Shown here: positions 8,553 through 18,121 of the stretch, in pieces
How positions within the stretch are numbered: position 1 is the stretch's first letter
Layout of the letters: every line of letters begins with the position of its first letter
Origin: Pseudomonadota bacterium
Lineage (GTDB): Bacteria > Myxococcota_A > UBA796 > CAJQPC01
Assembly (NCBI GenBank): GCA_024228935.1
Contig: JAAESX010000015.1
Location: 1-61,233 of the forward strand
DNA length: 61,233 nucleotides
Direction of reading: 5' to 3'
Program-made: the position numbers and the translations under genes
Notes under the pieces: model-generated
Databases searched by the model: none
Told to the model about the DNA's origin: nothing
What the model saw: only the letters and a program-made list of their open reading frames with translations

Positions 8553-8632
8553 GCCGACAGATGCAGCCCGTTCTGTAGGGGATCCGGTCGGGGCGGTCAG
8601 TTTCTGGCGGGGAGGGTCGATACGGTGAGGGG

Positions 8633-9390
8633 GTGAAGCGCCTGCCTCCCCCAGTCCTGACTGGCGCGTACCTGGTTCCGGACACGGTGGGAGACCGGTC
8701 CGCCTACCCGTTCTCGTTGCCCTGCGTACAGGGCCTGGATCTGACCTTCGACAGCGCGGTCACCATCTTCGTCGGCGAGAACGGGTGTGGGAAGTCGACG
8801 GTGCTCCAGGCGCTGGCCACGCTGCTGCGTCTGCCGCCCGGAGGTGGCGGGCGAGCTGAGCTCGGGCACGACCACGGGGTGCCGACCGACCTGTCGGCCG
8901 AGCTGGCGAACGCGCTGCGGCCTCGTCTGCGAAAGCACCCGCGCTCGGCCTGGTACTTCCGAGCTGACATGAACGCCCACTTCGCTGCGGCGCTCGTCGC
9001 GCGGGGAGGTCACCACGCCTTCCGGGACGACGACGGCGCGCTCTTCGCAGACCGGGACCTCCACACGCTCTCGCACGGAGAGGCCTTCCTGGCGACGGTG
9101 AACAACCGGGCGCGGCGCGGCATGTTGTTCTTCGACGAGCCGAGTCCGCGCTCTCGCCCCAGCGGCAGCTCTCGCTCCTGGCCCTGCTCGCCGGGGCCGT
9201 TCGACGGGGTGACACCCAGATCATCCTCGCGACGCACTCGCCGATCATCCTGACGTTCCCTGGGGCCACGCTGCTCTCGTTCGACGGCGGCGCGATTCGG
9301 CAGACGACGCTCGAGCAGACCTCGCACCACCAGATCACGAAGGGGGTGCTGGACTGCCCGGAGCGGTACTGGAAGCACCTGCTCGGCTGA
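8633..9390 (+). pseudogene. ABC/SMC-type AAA ATPase, frameshifted
   Basis: The first frame (GTG 8633) gives a Walker A GENGCGKST near residue 49 and a signature-like LSHGEAFL, then reaches the Walker B strand 'GMLFFDEP'. At about 9141 the reading must shift: the other frame continues ESALSPQRQLSLLALLAGA, ATHSPIILTFP (H-switch) and ends in RYWKHLLG at 9390. One missing G in 'gagccgagtcc' would restore a protein of about 252 aa of the predicted-ATPase (COG3910-like) family. Either the gene is broken or the assembly dropped a base. Its partner and target are unknown. Confidence 0.8.
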
Positions 9391-9469
9391 GGGGCGGCTC
9401 GGTCGCGGGGGCATCGGGTCGGAACCTGCACATCGAGGTGCGATCGGCGACGCATGTTGGAGGCTGGAG

Positions 9470-10093
9470 GTGTGCACGGTGCTGATCGGTCTGATGCTGA
9501 TGATGGGGCTCCAGGCGGCCGCGGCCGACTACCAGCCGCAGACGGGGGATCTGGTCTTCCACCGGTCGACCTCGCGTCAGGCCGAGGCCATCTCCCGCGC
9601 GACGGGCAGCCCGTACACCCACGTCGGTGTCGTCGTCCGGATCGATGGGCAGGCGCGCGTGCTCGAGGCCGTGGAGCCGGTCCAGATCGTTCCGCTCGCC
9701 ACATGGGCGGGTCGCTCGCTGGACGACGAGATCCTGATCCGGCGTCCTCGGTCGGCGCTGTCGGACGAGGCCGCTGGTGCGCTCGTCGAGGCCGGGCAGG
9801 CGCTGGTGGGGACCCACTACGACGCAGCGTTCTCCTGGTCGGACGAGCGGATCTACTGCTCGGAGCTGGTCTACAAGGTGTTCCGGGACGCCGCGGACCT
9901 CGAGGTCGGTGAGCTCAAGACGCTCGGGGACTTCGACCTCTCCGATCCCGTGGTCCAGAAGCAGCTGAGGGCTCGGTACGGCGAGGCGCTGCCGCTGGAG
10001 GAGCCGATGGTGAGTCCCGGGGATCAGGCGATCGACGAGGACTTCGTGACCGTGTGCGAGGGGGCGGTGTCGGGGTGTGTGGACGGCGCGTAG
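9470..10093 (+). CDS. YiiX-like permuted NlpC/P60 cysteine hydrolase
   Basis: Product of 207 aa from a GTG start, with a signal-like hydrophobic N-terminus. The body matches the YiiX/YebB permuted papain-like family: GDLVFHRSTSRQAEAI with conserved His region, SPYTHVGVVV (probable catalytic His) and the C-terminal YCSELVYKVF carrying the catalytic Cys. Related enzymes cleave amide bonds in murein peptides or lipids. Probable location is the periplasm. It precedes the VWA lipoprotein on the same strand by about 80 nt. Confidence 0.75.
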   Translation: MCTVLIGLMLMMGLQAAAADYQPQTGDLVFHRSTSRQAEAISRATGSPYTHVGVVVRIDGQARVLEAVEPVQIVPLATWAGRSLDDEILIRRPRSALSDEAAGALVEAGQALVGTHYDAAFSWSDERIYCSELVYKVFRDAADLEVGELKTLGDFDLSDPVVQKQLRARYGEALPLEEPMVSPGDQAIDEDFVTVCEGAVSGCVDGA

Positions 10094-10176
10094 TCGTTCT
10101 TTTCGATCGGTCTGTCACACCCGGCCACCACGCCGCGTATTCGCTCCCGACAACACGCTCGGAAGCGGAGTTTTCC

Positions 10177-11811
10177 ATGATGATCTCGATCCTCGCCTTC
10201 GGGCTTGGCTGCTCGGACTACAAGGTGGCGCCAACGGACAGTGGAGCGCTCCCGGGCGATGACGACTTCGCCCCCGACATCTCCACCGATCCCACGTTCT
10301 ACGACTTCGGCTCGCTTCAGGTCGGGGAGCGGGAGAGCCTGACGATCCCCATCCAGATCCTGAACGACGGGGACTCGGACCTGCGGATCATGGACGTCCA
10401 CCTCTCGGACGCCGACAGCGCCTACGACCTGGGTGTCGTGGAGTCCGTGCTGGTTCCGCCGGGCAGGTCCACGGCGTTCACCGTCACGTTCACGCCCGAG
10501 ACCGCTGTGCAGTACGAGGTCGCGGTCCTCATCGACTCGAACGACCCGGATGAGCCCACCTACGAGGTGCCTCTGTCCGGCCTGGGTATCGCCCCCATCG
10601 TCGAGGTGCTCCCGTCCGAGTACGACTTCGGCACGCTGTACATCGGCTGCGAGGGGCTCCTGCCGGTGAGCATCGGGAACGCCGGCAACGACGATCTGGT
10701 CGTCGACGATCTGGTGTACTCGACGGGCTCGACGGACCTCGCCTTCGACGCCGATGTGGCCGAAAACGGCGACTTCGAGGTGGAGCCGTGGGAGATCCTC
10801 CCGGGCGCCGAGGTCGAGGTGTGGATCGACTATGCGCCTCTGGATGAGTACCAGGACGTCGCGTACCTGCAGGTGTTCAGCAACGACCCCGTCCAGCCCA
10901 CCGCGCAGGCCACGCAGAACGGGAACGGGGCCCTGGCGGGGCAGAACACCGACGTCTTCGAGCAGCCCATCAACGGGGAGACGGACATCCTCTTCGCCGT
11001 GGACTGGTCCGGGTCGATGTCCGAGGACGTGGCCAATGTCGAGGCGAACTTCGGCACGTTCGTGAGCACGCTGGCGTCGATGGATGCGGAGTACCACGTC
11101 GCCGTCGTGACCGAGGACGACGGGTGTGTGAACTACCCGGCTGGCACGCAGCCTTGGATCGACAACTCCATGTCTGTGGTGGATCAGGAGGACGTGTTCA
11201 GCACGATGCTCTGTGAGCAGTACAGTGGCTCGTCGTGCCGCAGCTCGGGCGCGAACACCGAGCGGGCGTTCATGCTGCTCGAGGCGGCCTTGAAGACCTC
11301 GAACGTGGGGACCGGAGGCTGCAACGAGGGCTTCTACCGCGAGGACGCGACGCTCTCGCTGGTCGGCGTCTCCGATGAGCCCGAGCAGTCCGTGAACCCC
11401 TACACCTACTACGTGTCCCTGTTCCAGGGCATGAAGGACGACGCCGACGACGTGGTCATGCACGCGATCGGCGGCGACTACCCGGGTGGCTGCGGCGGCA
11501 ATGACGCCTACACCGGCTTCTACGAGGCGACCGTCGCCACCGGTGGTCTCTTCCTGAGCATCTGTGCCACGGACTTCGGCTCGCACCTCGAGGCGCTGGC
11601 CGAGGGCTCGGCCGCGGACCTCACCAGCTTCGAGCTGACGGACATCCCGGTGCCGGCGACGATCGAGGTCACCATGAATGGTCTCCCCGTGCCGACCGGC
11701 TGGACGTACACGCCGGGCGACAACACCATCGACTTCGATGACGACCACGTGCCCGAGGGCGGCTCGACCATCCAGATCACCTACGCGCTCTACGGGGACT
11801 GCGAGGGGTGA
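10177..11811 (+). CDS. Lipoprotein with choice-of-anchor-D repeats and VWA domain
   Basis: Product of 544 aa. The start at 10177 follows ggag by 6 nt and gives a short signal with lipobox FGLGC (about Cys12). Two Ig-like 'choice-of-anchor D' domains (FYDFGSLQVGERESLTI; later YDFGTLYIGCEG) precede a von Willebrand A domain whose MIDAS reads DILFAVDWSGSMS with a later 'LVGVSDEPEQS' strand. The C-terminus is a beta domain. These proteins bind divalent metal and protein ligands on the surface. A paralogue with the same order of parts lies at 39453-41051 on the other strand. Confidence 0.85.
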   Translation: MMISILAFGLGCSDYKVAPTDSGALPGDDDFAPDISTDPTFYDFGSLQVGERESLTIPIQILNDGDSDLRIMDVHLSDADSAYDLGVVESVLVPPGRSTAFTVTFTPETAVQYEVAVLIDSNDPDEPTYEVPLSGLGIAPIVEVLPSEYDFGTLYIGCEGLLPVSIGNAGNDDLVVDDLVYSTGSTDLAFDADVAENGDFEVEPWEILPGAEVEVWIDYAPLDEYQDVAYLQVFSNDPVQPTAQATQNGNGALAGQNTDVFEQPINGETDILFAVDWSGSMSEDVANVEANFGTFVSTLASMDAEYHVAVVTEDDGCVNYPAGTQPWIDNSMSVVDQEDVFSTMLCEQYSGSSCRSSGANTERAFMLLEAALKTSNVGTGGCNEGFYREDATLSLVGVSDEPEQSVNPYTYYVSLFQGMKDDADDVVMHAIGGDYPGGCGGNDAYTGFYEATVATGGLFLSICATDFGSHLEALAEGSAADLTSFELTDIPVPATIEVTMNGLPVPTGWTYTPGDNTIDFDDDHVPEGGSTIQITYALYGDCEG

Positions 11812-11992
11812 GGTCAGCCCGGCCGGTCACCAGCTCTTCTATGTGGACCTGCGGCGGAACGCCGTGGAGCGAGTCGAGGCGGTCGAAGCCGGGCGTTGAG
11901 CCGGTGGATCCGCCTGGAAGGCTCTCTCACGCGGCTTGCAGGGGTGTTTCCTTGACGCACGGACCCGGTCGGTTCGCCGATAGGGTCCGCGC

Positions 11993-12400
11993 ATGGCTCC
12001 CCACGAGTGGCGACATCGCAGCGAACGACGGCACGCGCTCACCGGCACGGTCCGGCTTCGCCAGGGCGGCCTGGTGGGTCTGCTCTCGCTCGTGGATGCC
12101 TCGGCCTTCGGGCTGTGTCTCCAGGGGCCCGTCGATGGGGTCGACCCCCGTCGATCCGTCCAGCTGACCCTGACCCTCGGGGGCGAGGAGATCGAGCTGG
12201 TGGGTTGGTTCCGGTGGCGCCGCTCGACCGCGGTCACGACGCTGCATGGCTGGAGCCTGTCCGAGGTGCCCGAGCACTTCGGCGATCTGCTCGGTGCCAC
12301 CGAGGAGAACGTGCCGATCGCCTTGCCGGACGAGGACATCGAGGTGGACCACTCGGTGGACCACGACAGCCGGTTCGGGCGGCTCCTCGGCACCGGCTGA
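11993..12400 (+). CDS. PilZ-like domain protein
   Basis: Product of 135 aa. The N-terminus has an Arg cluster (EWRHRSERRHALTG) and then 'LVDASAFGL', a loose form of the PilZ RxxxR and D/NxSxxG signatures used to bind cyclic di-GMP, followed by beta strands and 'GWFRWRR'. The second motif keeps Asp, Ser and Gly but with altered spacing residues, so ligand binding is uncertain. The acidic tail is not part of the family. It is alone in its neighbourhood. Confidence 0.5.
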   Translation: MAPHEWRHRSERRHALTGTVRLRQGGLVGLLSLVDASAFGLCLQGPVDGVDPRRSVQLTLTLGGEEIELVGWFRWRRSTAVTTLHGWSLSEVPEHFGDLLGATEENVPIALPDEDIEVDHSVDHDSRFGRLLGTG

Positions 12401-12434
12401 GGAACCGTCTGCGGCGGCCGTGGTCCAAACCGGC

Positions 12435-12671
12435 ATGAAGCTCCTGTCCCCGTACTCCTCCTGGCGCGACCGGCTCCGCACGCTGGCCGAGATCTCCCTC
12501 CTGGCGGCCCTGCCCCTGGCGGTCCACTTCATCTTCTGGTCCGACGCGGGCATCGACGCGACGGGACGCTCGCTGACGGCGGACCAGTACGAGGCGATCC
12601 ACGAGATGGCTGAGAGCCGGCCTGCGCCCGAGGTCGAGCCGATCTGCGAGGGGTGTTTTCGCGTCGAATAG
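12435..12671 (+). CDS. Small one-span membrane protein
   Basis: Product of 78 aa. It has one hydrophobic helix (about residues 19-36, EISLLAALPLAVHFIFW) and a C-terminal tail with two Cys (CEGC) near the end. It sits between the PilZ-like gene and the GT-C gene on the same strand with small gaps, so it may be co-transcribed. No family recognised. Confidence 0.5.
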   Translation: MKLLSPYSSWRDRLRTLAEISLLAALPLAVHFIFWSDAGIDATGRSLTADQYEAIHEMAESRPAPEVEPICEGCFRVE

Positions 12672-12687
12672 GTGGTAGCCCTGTGCG

Positions 12688-13986
12688 GTGACCGCCCTCG
12701 ATCGACTTCGCGCTGCCTGGGTCGAGCGCAAGGAACCCGCTGCCGTGGGTTCGGTCGTCGTCGCGGTCGCCCTCGTGCTGCTGGCGGTGCTGTCCGCGCT
12801 GGACCCCGGGCTCCGGTTCGTCGACTTCCTGCAGTTCTCGGATCGGGCACATCAGCTGCGCGTCGGCGCTGGGCTGAGCCACCCGCTGTACCCGGTGGGG
12901 TATCCGGCGGTCCTGTCGCTGCTGCAGGCGGTCTTCGGCGACGTCCTGTTCGCCGGGCGCGTGATCTCCGTCGCCGCGGGGGTCGGTGCGGTCTGGGCGG
13001 CCGTCCGGTTGCTGGGGCCCTGGGCGGGGCTGTGGCTGTTGGTCCAGGTCCAGACCGTGCTGTGGGGCGTGGCCGAGGGCACCGATCTGCTCGCTGCGGG
13101 CTGGGGGCTCGGGGCCATCGCGGCGGCGCATTCCAAGCGCCCGTGGCTCGCCGGGCTGCTCGCGGGGGCGGCCTGCCTGACCCGCTACACGGGCATCGCC
13201 GTGGTGCCGGTCATCGTCGTAGCCGCCGGCTGGAGGCCGCTCGTGACCTGGGCCGCGGTGGTCGCACCGCAGCTCGTCCTGGCGCTGGTGACGGGCGGGC
13301 CGATGATGGACCAGGGCTCGAACATGGCGATCGGACACGGGCCTCCCGGTCAGCCCGCCGGGCCCTTCGCCCAGTGGCTCGACGGGCTCCGCCGCGCGAC
13401 ACCGCACGTCCTGGGGGAGTGGCCGGTCTGGCTCGGTCTCGCCGGGCTTGTCGTCGGGGCCGTGAAGAAGGACCGTCGGGCCTGGATGCTCGCGGCGTAT
13501 GCGGCTCTTCACACGGGCGGCATCGCGCTCGCGTTCGCCAATCCACGCCTGGCGCTGCCCGCCACATCGGCGCTGGCGCTGGGCGCCTTCTGGCTCGTTC
13601 CGCGGCGCTGGCTCATCGTCCCGGCGGTACTCCTGGCGTGCGTCTCGGTGCCGCGTGCGTTGGAGACTCCCCCCGAGGCCGCGCGGGTCCGTCCGCTCGT
13701 CGAGGCCGCCGAGCCGGGCCGCTACCTGTCCTCGGACCCCTGGTTCCACACCGTGGAGGACGGCTGGCTTCGCGCGGGCACACCGGTCTGGGTGGTCGGC
13801 GAACCGCACACGCTGAGCGCCTCGAAGATCCGGGCGTTCGCTGCCCAGTCGGGTCACACCCACATCGCGCTCGACCAGGCGCGGGCAGGTCGCTCGCCCG
13901 GACTGAGAGCTCTGATGGCCGAGCCCCCCGAGGGCTTCACGGTGGTCGCCGAGGAGCCCGGGCAGGTCCTGCTCCGCATCGACTGA
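12688..13986 (+). CDS. GT-C fold membrane glycosyltransferase-like protein
   Basis: Product of 432 aa (GTG start). It has about nine or ten hydrophobic helices after a short cytoplasmic N-terminus. The first extracytoplasmic loop carries Asp (FVDFLQFSDRAHQL) followed by SHPLYPVGYPA, the arrangement of GT-C/PMT-like glycosyltransferases that use polyprenyl-linked sugars. The C-terminal part is a soluble domain. Acceptor and donor are unknown. A second GT-C gene lies at 44501-45874. Confidence 0.7.
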   Translation: MTALDRLRAAWVERKEPAAVGSVVVAVALVLLAVLSALDPGLRFVDFLQFSDRAHQLRVGAGLSHPLYPVGYPAVLSLLQAVFGDVLFAGRVISVAAGVGAVWAAVRLLGPWAGLWLLVQVQTVLWGVAEGTDLLAAGWGLGAIAAAHSKRPWLAGLLAGAACLTRYTGIAVVPVIVVAAGWRPLVTWAAVVAPQLVLALVTGGPMMDQGSNMAIGHGPPGQPAGPFAQWLDGLRRATPHVLGEWPVWLGLAGLVVGAVKKDRRAWMLAAYAALHTGGIALAFANPRLALPATSALALGAFWLVPRRWLIVPAVLLACVSVPRALETPPEAARVRPLVEAAEPGRYLSSDPWFHTVEDGWLRAGTPVWVVGEPHTLSASKIRAFAAQSGHTHIALDQARAGRSPGLRALMAEPPEGFTVVAEEPGQVLLRID

Positions 13987-14355
13987 CTACTGGTGGACGG
14001 TCTCGAGCTTGTGGCCGTCGGGGTCGAGCACGAAGGCGGCGTAGTAGGTCTCGCCGTAGTGCGGGCGGGGGCCGGCCTCGCCGATGCTGCTGCCGCCGTG
14101 GGCGAGCGCCGCGGCGTGGAAGGCGTCGACGGCCTGCCGGTTCGGCGCGTCGAAGGCCAGGTGGAAGCCCGGGCCGGCGGCGAGCTCGCCGTCACGCGGG
14201 AAGAGCGCCAGCTTGTCGCCTCCGCCGGGGAGCCCGTAGCCCAGGGCGGTCTCGTGGGTCCAGACGCGGGCGTACCCGAGTGCCTCGAGGATGGCGTCGT
14301 AGAACCGGCCGCTCGCGTCGAGGTCGCTGACGCCGAGCGAGGCGTGTCCGATCAC
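13987..14355 (-). CDS. VOC (glyoxalase/bleomycin resistance) family protein
   Basis: Product of 122 aa from GTG 14355. It shows the VOC fold pattern: VIGHASLGVSDLDASGRFYD at the start, FHLAFDAPNRQAVDAFH in the middle and YYAAFVLDPDGHKLETV at the end, with metal-ligand candidates His4 and the C-terminal Glu. The family includes glyoxalases, dioxygenases and antibiotic-binding proteins; the substrate is not predictable. The start codon overlaps the stop of the upstream gene (GTGA), indicating translational coupling. Confidence 0.85.
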   Translation of the reverse strand: MIGHASLGVSDLDASGRFYDAILEALGYARVWTHETALGYGLPGGGDKLALFPRDGELAAGPGFHLAFDAPNRQAVDAFHAAALAHGGSSIGEAGPRPHYGETYYAAFVLDPDGHKLETVHQ

Positions 14356-14915
14356 GGGAGCTCCGGGGGGACGCGTTCCAGCAGGAGCGTGAAGCCCGCG
14401 CCGTCCGCGGTGACGTCGACGGTCAGTGCGTCCCCTTTCTTCCGGTACTCGATGCGCTTCGGGAAGTCGTGCTCGGAGTTCTCGAAGACGACGCTCCAAT
14501 CCTTGGACGAGGTCACGCCGAACGACGTGGCGGGGAACGACGTGGGCTCGGAGCCGGCGGGCTGGGCCACGTAGACCGCCGTGCCGTCGACGTCGCGGAT
14601 GGCCAGCTTCTCCTGCATCGAGCTGCGTCGGTGGGTGATGTGCTCGCCGGTGCCCGACAGCTCGAGTCCGGTCTGCGTCCAGCACTCGCGGAACTCGCCG
14701 TCTCCGGACGGGCCGGCCCAGCACCCCTCGAGCCAGCGGAGCACCTCGACCGAGGTGGGCAGGGCCATGCGCTCGACGGTCACGCCGAGCGGGATGCCGT
14801 CGGTCCGGTACAGGGCGGTCGGGAGCTCCGCGCGCTCGGCGTCCCCCATGGCCTCGAGCAGGACGACCGTGGGGACCTCCTGCCAGGTCGTCCGGGTCAG
14901 CGACGCGGAGAGCAC
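14352..14915 (-). CDS. DUF6265 family protein, 5' end uncertain
   Basis: From about residue 50 the sequence matches DUF6265: LRWLEGCWAGPSGDGEFREC, then AVYVAQPAGSEPTSFPAT and VFENSEHDFPKRIEYRKKGD. Upstream codons remain perfectly coding-like (G/C third positions) through 14915 and beyond, with no clear signal peptide or ribosome site, so the real 5' end appears to be missing. A lysozyme fragment begins on the opposite strand at about 14930. ATG 14768 would give a core-domain protein of 138 aa. The family's function is unknown. Confidence 0.65.
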   Translation of the reverse strand: MLSASLTRTTWQEVPTVVLLEAMGDAERAELPTALYRTDGIPLGVTVERMALPTSVEVLRWLEGCWAGPSGDGEFRECWTQTGLELSGTGEHITHRRSSMQEKLAIRDVDGTAVYVAQPAGSEPTSFPATSFGVTSSKDWSVVFENSEHDFPKRIEYRKKGDALTVDVTADGAGFTLLLERVPPELP

Positions 14916-14938
14916 GCCGTCGGTGCAGGTCGCTCGGG

Positions 14939-15286
14939 CCCGCTGTCGACCTCGAGTTCGGGGGGAACTGTGCGGCCGTGCCCGAGCCAGACGCGCTGGT
15001 CGGCGAGCTGACCGTCTTCCTCGAGGCCGTCGAGCGGGAGACCGGCGAGCGCCCCGTCATCTATGCGACCCGCAGCGCGGCCGAGCGGTACCTGCAGGAC
15101 CCGTCCTTCGTCGGCCACGGGCTGTGGCTTCGCGATCTGCTGGCCGAGCCCGAGCCGGTCGCTGGGCGGGACTGGACTGTCTGGCAGTACAAGAGCCGCG
15201 GGCGACTGCCGGGCATCGTCGGGCCGGTCGACCTGAACGTGTTCTCCGGCAGCGAGGAGGCGTTCGCTCGCTGGCTGGAGAGCTGA
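14939..15286 (+). pseudogene. GH25 lysozyme (muramidase), C-terminal fragment
   Basis: The frame carries the second half of a glycoside hydrolase 25 domain: the catalytic strand AVDLEFGGNC (Asp-x-Glu), then ERPVIYATRSAAERYL, DWTVWQYKSRGRLPGI and GPVDLNVFSG at the end. The N-terminal half of the barrel is absent. Codons before about 14930 read as Arg/Ser-rich nonsense in this frame and belong to the opposite-strand gene. GTG 14978 could start a 102-aa product lacking the catalytic strand, so the fragment is probably inactive. Confidence 0.7.
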
Positions 15287-15301
15287 GGGACAATCCGGGC
15301 C

Positions 15302-16213
15302 GTGCGGCGAGTCGTCCTGGTCCTGGTGGGTGTGTGCGCGGGCCTGGTGCTCGGCGAGGTCGTCGTGCGGCTGTCGTACGAGGCGCTCCCGAGCGGGCTG
15401 GGGCTGGCCGAGGTCGGGGTGCAGCGCGCGACCCGTTCCGGCGTGCGCTGTGGTCCGGACGGCCTGCCCGGGGTCCCCTCGGCGGGGAGTGAGCGCCTCG
15501 ATGAGACCTGGGTGATCGGCGACTCGATGATCGCCGGCCACGCCGTGCCCGAGCACCAGCGCGTGCCCGAGCTGCTTGGTGACGTGCTCGGCTGGCCGGG
15601 ACGAAACCTGGGCATGCCGGGCGCGGACCACTGCGTCGTCGCGCGTCGGGCGCTCGAAGAGCTGGAGCGCGGGGTGCCGCGGGTGGTGGTGGTCTCGGTG
15701 TTCGCGGACGACCTCGACACCCACGAGCTGGTGCGTCTCCGGAGCGAGCGGGTCGGCGTCGCGGGTGAGGTGCCGTGGCTGGCCGAGTCCAGCTGGCTCG
15801 TGAACCTGGCCTGGTACGGCTGGCGGGTCCGGACGGCCGAGCCGGTGGTTCGTGCGCCCGAAGCGCTCGAGGCGTTCCTTGCCACCACCCAGCAGGTCGA
15901 CGACCGCTTCCGGGACGCTGGCGTCGAGCCGCTGTGGATGCTCCTGGAACCGGTCGGGCGGTGCGAGGACGCCTCGTGTTCCCACTTCGAGGACGACGGC
16001 ATCGAGCTCGCCCGTCTGCTCGATCGGACCGGGGTGTCCTGGCTGGACCTGCGGAAGGTCTTCACCGCCGATCACGCGCTTCCGGACGAACCGTTCGCGA
16101 TCCACCCGAACGCGGCCGGGAACGCCGCGGTGGTCGCCGCGCTGGTCGAGGCGCTACCTTCCCCGCCTGGAGACACCGATGCTGAAGACCGAGCGGGGCC
16201 TGCGGATCCGTGA
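15302..16213 (+). CDS. SGNH/GDSL-type hydrolase, membrane-anchored
   Basis: Product of 303 aa from a GTG start. An N-terminal hydrophobic segment ([19 protein letters not shown]) is followed by the SGNH fold: block [14 protein letters not shown] with the nucleophile Ser, block [11 protein letters not shown], and the C-terminal AIHPNAAGN holding the catalytic His. Such proteins are esterases or O-acetyl transferases/hydrolases acting on envelope polysaccharides or lipids. The end overlaps the start of the next gene by 35 nt. Confidence 0.75.
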   Translation: MRRVVLVLVGVCAGLVLGEVVVRLSYEALPSGLGLAEVGVQRATRSGVRCGPDGLPGVPSAGSERLDETWVIGDSMIAGHAVPEHQRVPELLGDVLGWPGRNLGMPGADHCVVARRALEELERGVPRVVVVSVFADDLDTHELVRLRSERVGVAGEVPWLAESSWLVNLAWYGWRVRTAEPVVRAPEALEAFLATTQQVDDRFRDAGVEPLWMLLEPVGRCEDASCSHFEDDGIELARLLDRTGVSWLDLRKVFTADHALPDEPFAIHPNAAGNAAVVAALVEALPSPPGDTDAEDRAGPADP

Positions 16214-16533
16214 GTTCGCGCTGAACTTCCCGGAGGCGTGGGAGGACCACCCCTGGGGCGACACGGCCTTCAAGGTGCGGAAGTAAGGGCTTCGTCTTCA
16301 TGGGCGAGCCCGAGGGCGACTGCAGCCTGTCGGTGAAGCTGCCGGTCTCCGGCGCCGAGGTCCTGGAGCGCAGCTACGCCCACCCGACCCACTACGGGCT
16401 CGGCAAGCACGGCTGGGTGACGCTGCGCATCCCCGCGAGCGAGGACGTCTCGTTCATCGAGATCCAGGCGTGGATCGAGGAGAGCTACCGAGCGGTCGCT
16501 CCCAAGACGCTGGCGAAGCAGATCGAGTTCTGA
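16179..16533 (+). pseudogene. YjbR/MmcQ-family protein, frameshifted
   Basis: The first frame (ATG 16179) reads [20 protein letters not shown] and FKVRK, then a TAA at 16284-16286. The next frame continues KGFVFMGEPEGDCSLSVKL and HPTHYGLGKHGWVTLRIP to a stop at 16533. Both belong to one YjbR (DNA-binding-like, MmcQ fold) protein of about 118 aa. Treating the T at 16284 as one extra base joins the frames exactly (VRKKGFVFM). It is either a recent pseudogene or an indel error. Confidence 0.75.
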
Positions 16534-16657
16534 GAGGCGACGCCGCGGCGACCGACCGCTGACATCGGGGCGATGGTCGTGACACCGCTTTGGGCACGGC
16601 CTGGCAGCGAATTCTCGGGCCAGACGCGCGATGACGAGAGCACAAGGAGCTCTCGTC

Positions 16658-18118
16658 ATGCTTTCCCGCCGCACCTTCTTCGGCGCTCTCGGTGCCCTCG
16701 GCACCTCGGCTGCTCTCGCCCCCGTACTCGCGCAGGCCGCCCGAGCCCAGGGCCTCAATGTCCTGTACCTGTGCTCGGACGAGCACAACCCGGCGCTGCT
16801 CGGCCACGACATCGTCGAGACCCCGAACCTCGACCGCCTTCGGGCGGAGAGCGTCGACTGTCAGGCCTCGTACGTCGCGTCCCCGGTCTGCGCCCCGACG
16901 CGTCAGTCCTGGATCACCGGGCTCTACCCGCCCGAGCACGGCCAGCTCGCGAACCAGTACGTGTTCGACGCTCGCACGCCCACGCTGATCCAGAACTTCC
17001 GGGATGCGGGGTACCGCACCACCTGTCTCGGCAAGCTGCACACATGGGGCGACGAGGTCGACGGCGCCCTGGGCTTCGAGCGCATCCTGAACGAGTCGAG
17101 CGAGGGGTGGACCGACGTCAAGCGAGCCTGGCGGGCCACCAACGACAAGCCGTTCTTCGACGAGGAGGACGCGAAGCTGTTCGGGACGATGCCGTTCGGG
17201 AAGCGGTTCCGCGGTCGGGTGCGCCCCGACGAGACCACCTGCGCGAGCTGGATGCTGACCCAGGAGGCACGCGTCGCCCTGCGGTCCCCACCGAAGGACC
17301 CGTTCTTCCTCTACGTCAGCCTGCGCGCACCGCACTACCCGTTCGACCTGCCGCAGCCCTGGTACCACCGCTACCGAGCCGACGAGATGCCGGGCGCCAC
17401 GGGCCCCTCTCCGGAAGCCAGCCGCTCCACCCGGCTGCAGGCGAGGCTGCATCGCTGGCACGAGCTCTTGCCTGAGCACCATCGCCTGCTGCAGGCGCGC
17501 TACTTCGGCGCGGTCACGTACATGGACCACCTGATCGGGCAAGTCCTCGACGAGCTCGACGCCCAGGGACTGCGCGACAACACGCTGGTCGTCTACAGCT
17601 CGGACCACGGTGACATGACCGGGGAGCGGGGGGGGTGGTTGAAGCACACGATGTTCGACCCCTCGGCGAGGAAGCCGCTGCTCCTCCGGGTCCCCGCCGT
17701 GGCGCCGCAGGTCTACCCCCACCTCATCAGCGAGGTCGACGTGCTCCAGACGGTCGCTGGGCTGGTCGGTGTGCCGTCGGATGGCCCGGGGATCGACCTG
17801 TCCGACGCGCTCCTGTCCGGCGAGTCGGGGCGGGAGACGGCGTTCGCCACCGACTACGTCCAGGAGGACGGCCGCATCGGGATGTCGATGGTGCGGGGCA
17901 AGCGCTTCAAGCTGACGCGGTACGAGCTGCCCACGTTCCAGCCCGCCGTCGAGCTCTTCGACATGGAAGGGGATCCGGGCGAGACCGTCGACCTGGCCGA
18001 CGACCCGCTGTACGCACCGGTCGTGGCCGATCTCGTCGAGCGGGACGATGCCTTTCGAGGCTCGCAGCTGCGCCCCAGCTTCCCCACGCGGGTCCGCCAG
18101 GGCGCTGGTGCTACCTGA
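16658..18118 (+). CDS. Tat-exported Cys-type sulfatase
   Basis: Product of 486 aa from ATG 16658, behind aaggag. The signal begins MLSRRTFFGALGALG, a twin-Arg export signal. The sulfatase core follows: CSDEHNPALLGHD metal site, then SPVCAPTRQSWITG, in which C-A-P-T-R is the formylglycine motif, and YSSDHGDMTGERGGW with the C-terminal metal ligands. It resembles choline-sulfatase/arylsulfatase enzymes that release sulfate from organic esters. It needs a formylglycine-generating enzyme, not seen here. It is convergent with the peroxiredoxin gene, 3 nt apart. Confidence 0.85.
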   Translation: MLSRRTFFGALGALGTSAALAPVLAQAARAQGLNVLYLCSDEHNPALLGHDIVETPNLDRLRAESVDCQASYVASPVCAPTRQSWITGLYPPEHGQLANQYVFDARTPTLIQNFRDAGYRTTCLGKLHTWGDEVDGALGFERILNESSEGWTDVKRAWRATNDKPFFDEEDAKLFGTMPFGKRFRGRVRPDETTCASWMLTQEARVALRSPPKDPFFLYVSLRAPHYPFDLPQPWYHRYRADEMPGATGPSPEASRSTRLQARLHRWHELLPEHHRLLQARYFGAVTYMDHLIGQVLDELDAQGLRDNTLVVYSSDHGDMTGERGGWLKHTMFDPSARKPLLLRVPAVAPQVYPHLISEVDVLQTVAGLVGVPSDGPGIDLSDALLSGESGRETAFATDYVQEDGRIGMSMVRGKRFKLTRYELPTFQPAVELFDMEGDPGETVDLADDPLYAPVVADLVERDDAFRGSQLRPSFPTRVRQGAGAT

Positions 18119-18121
18119 GCC

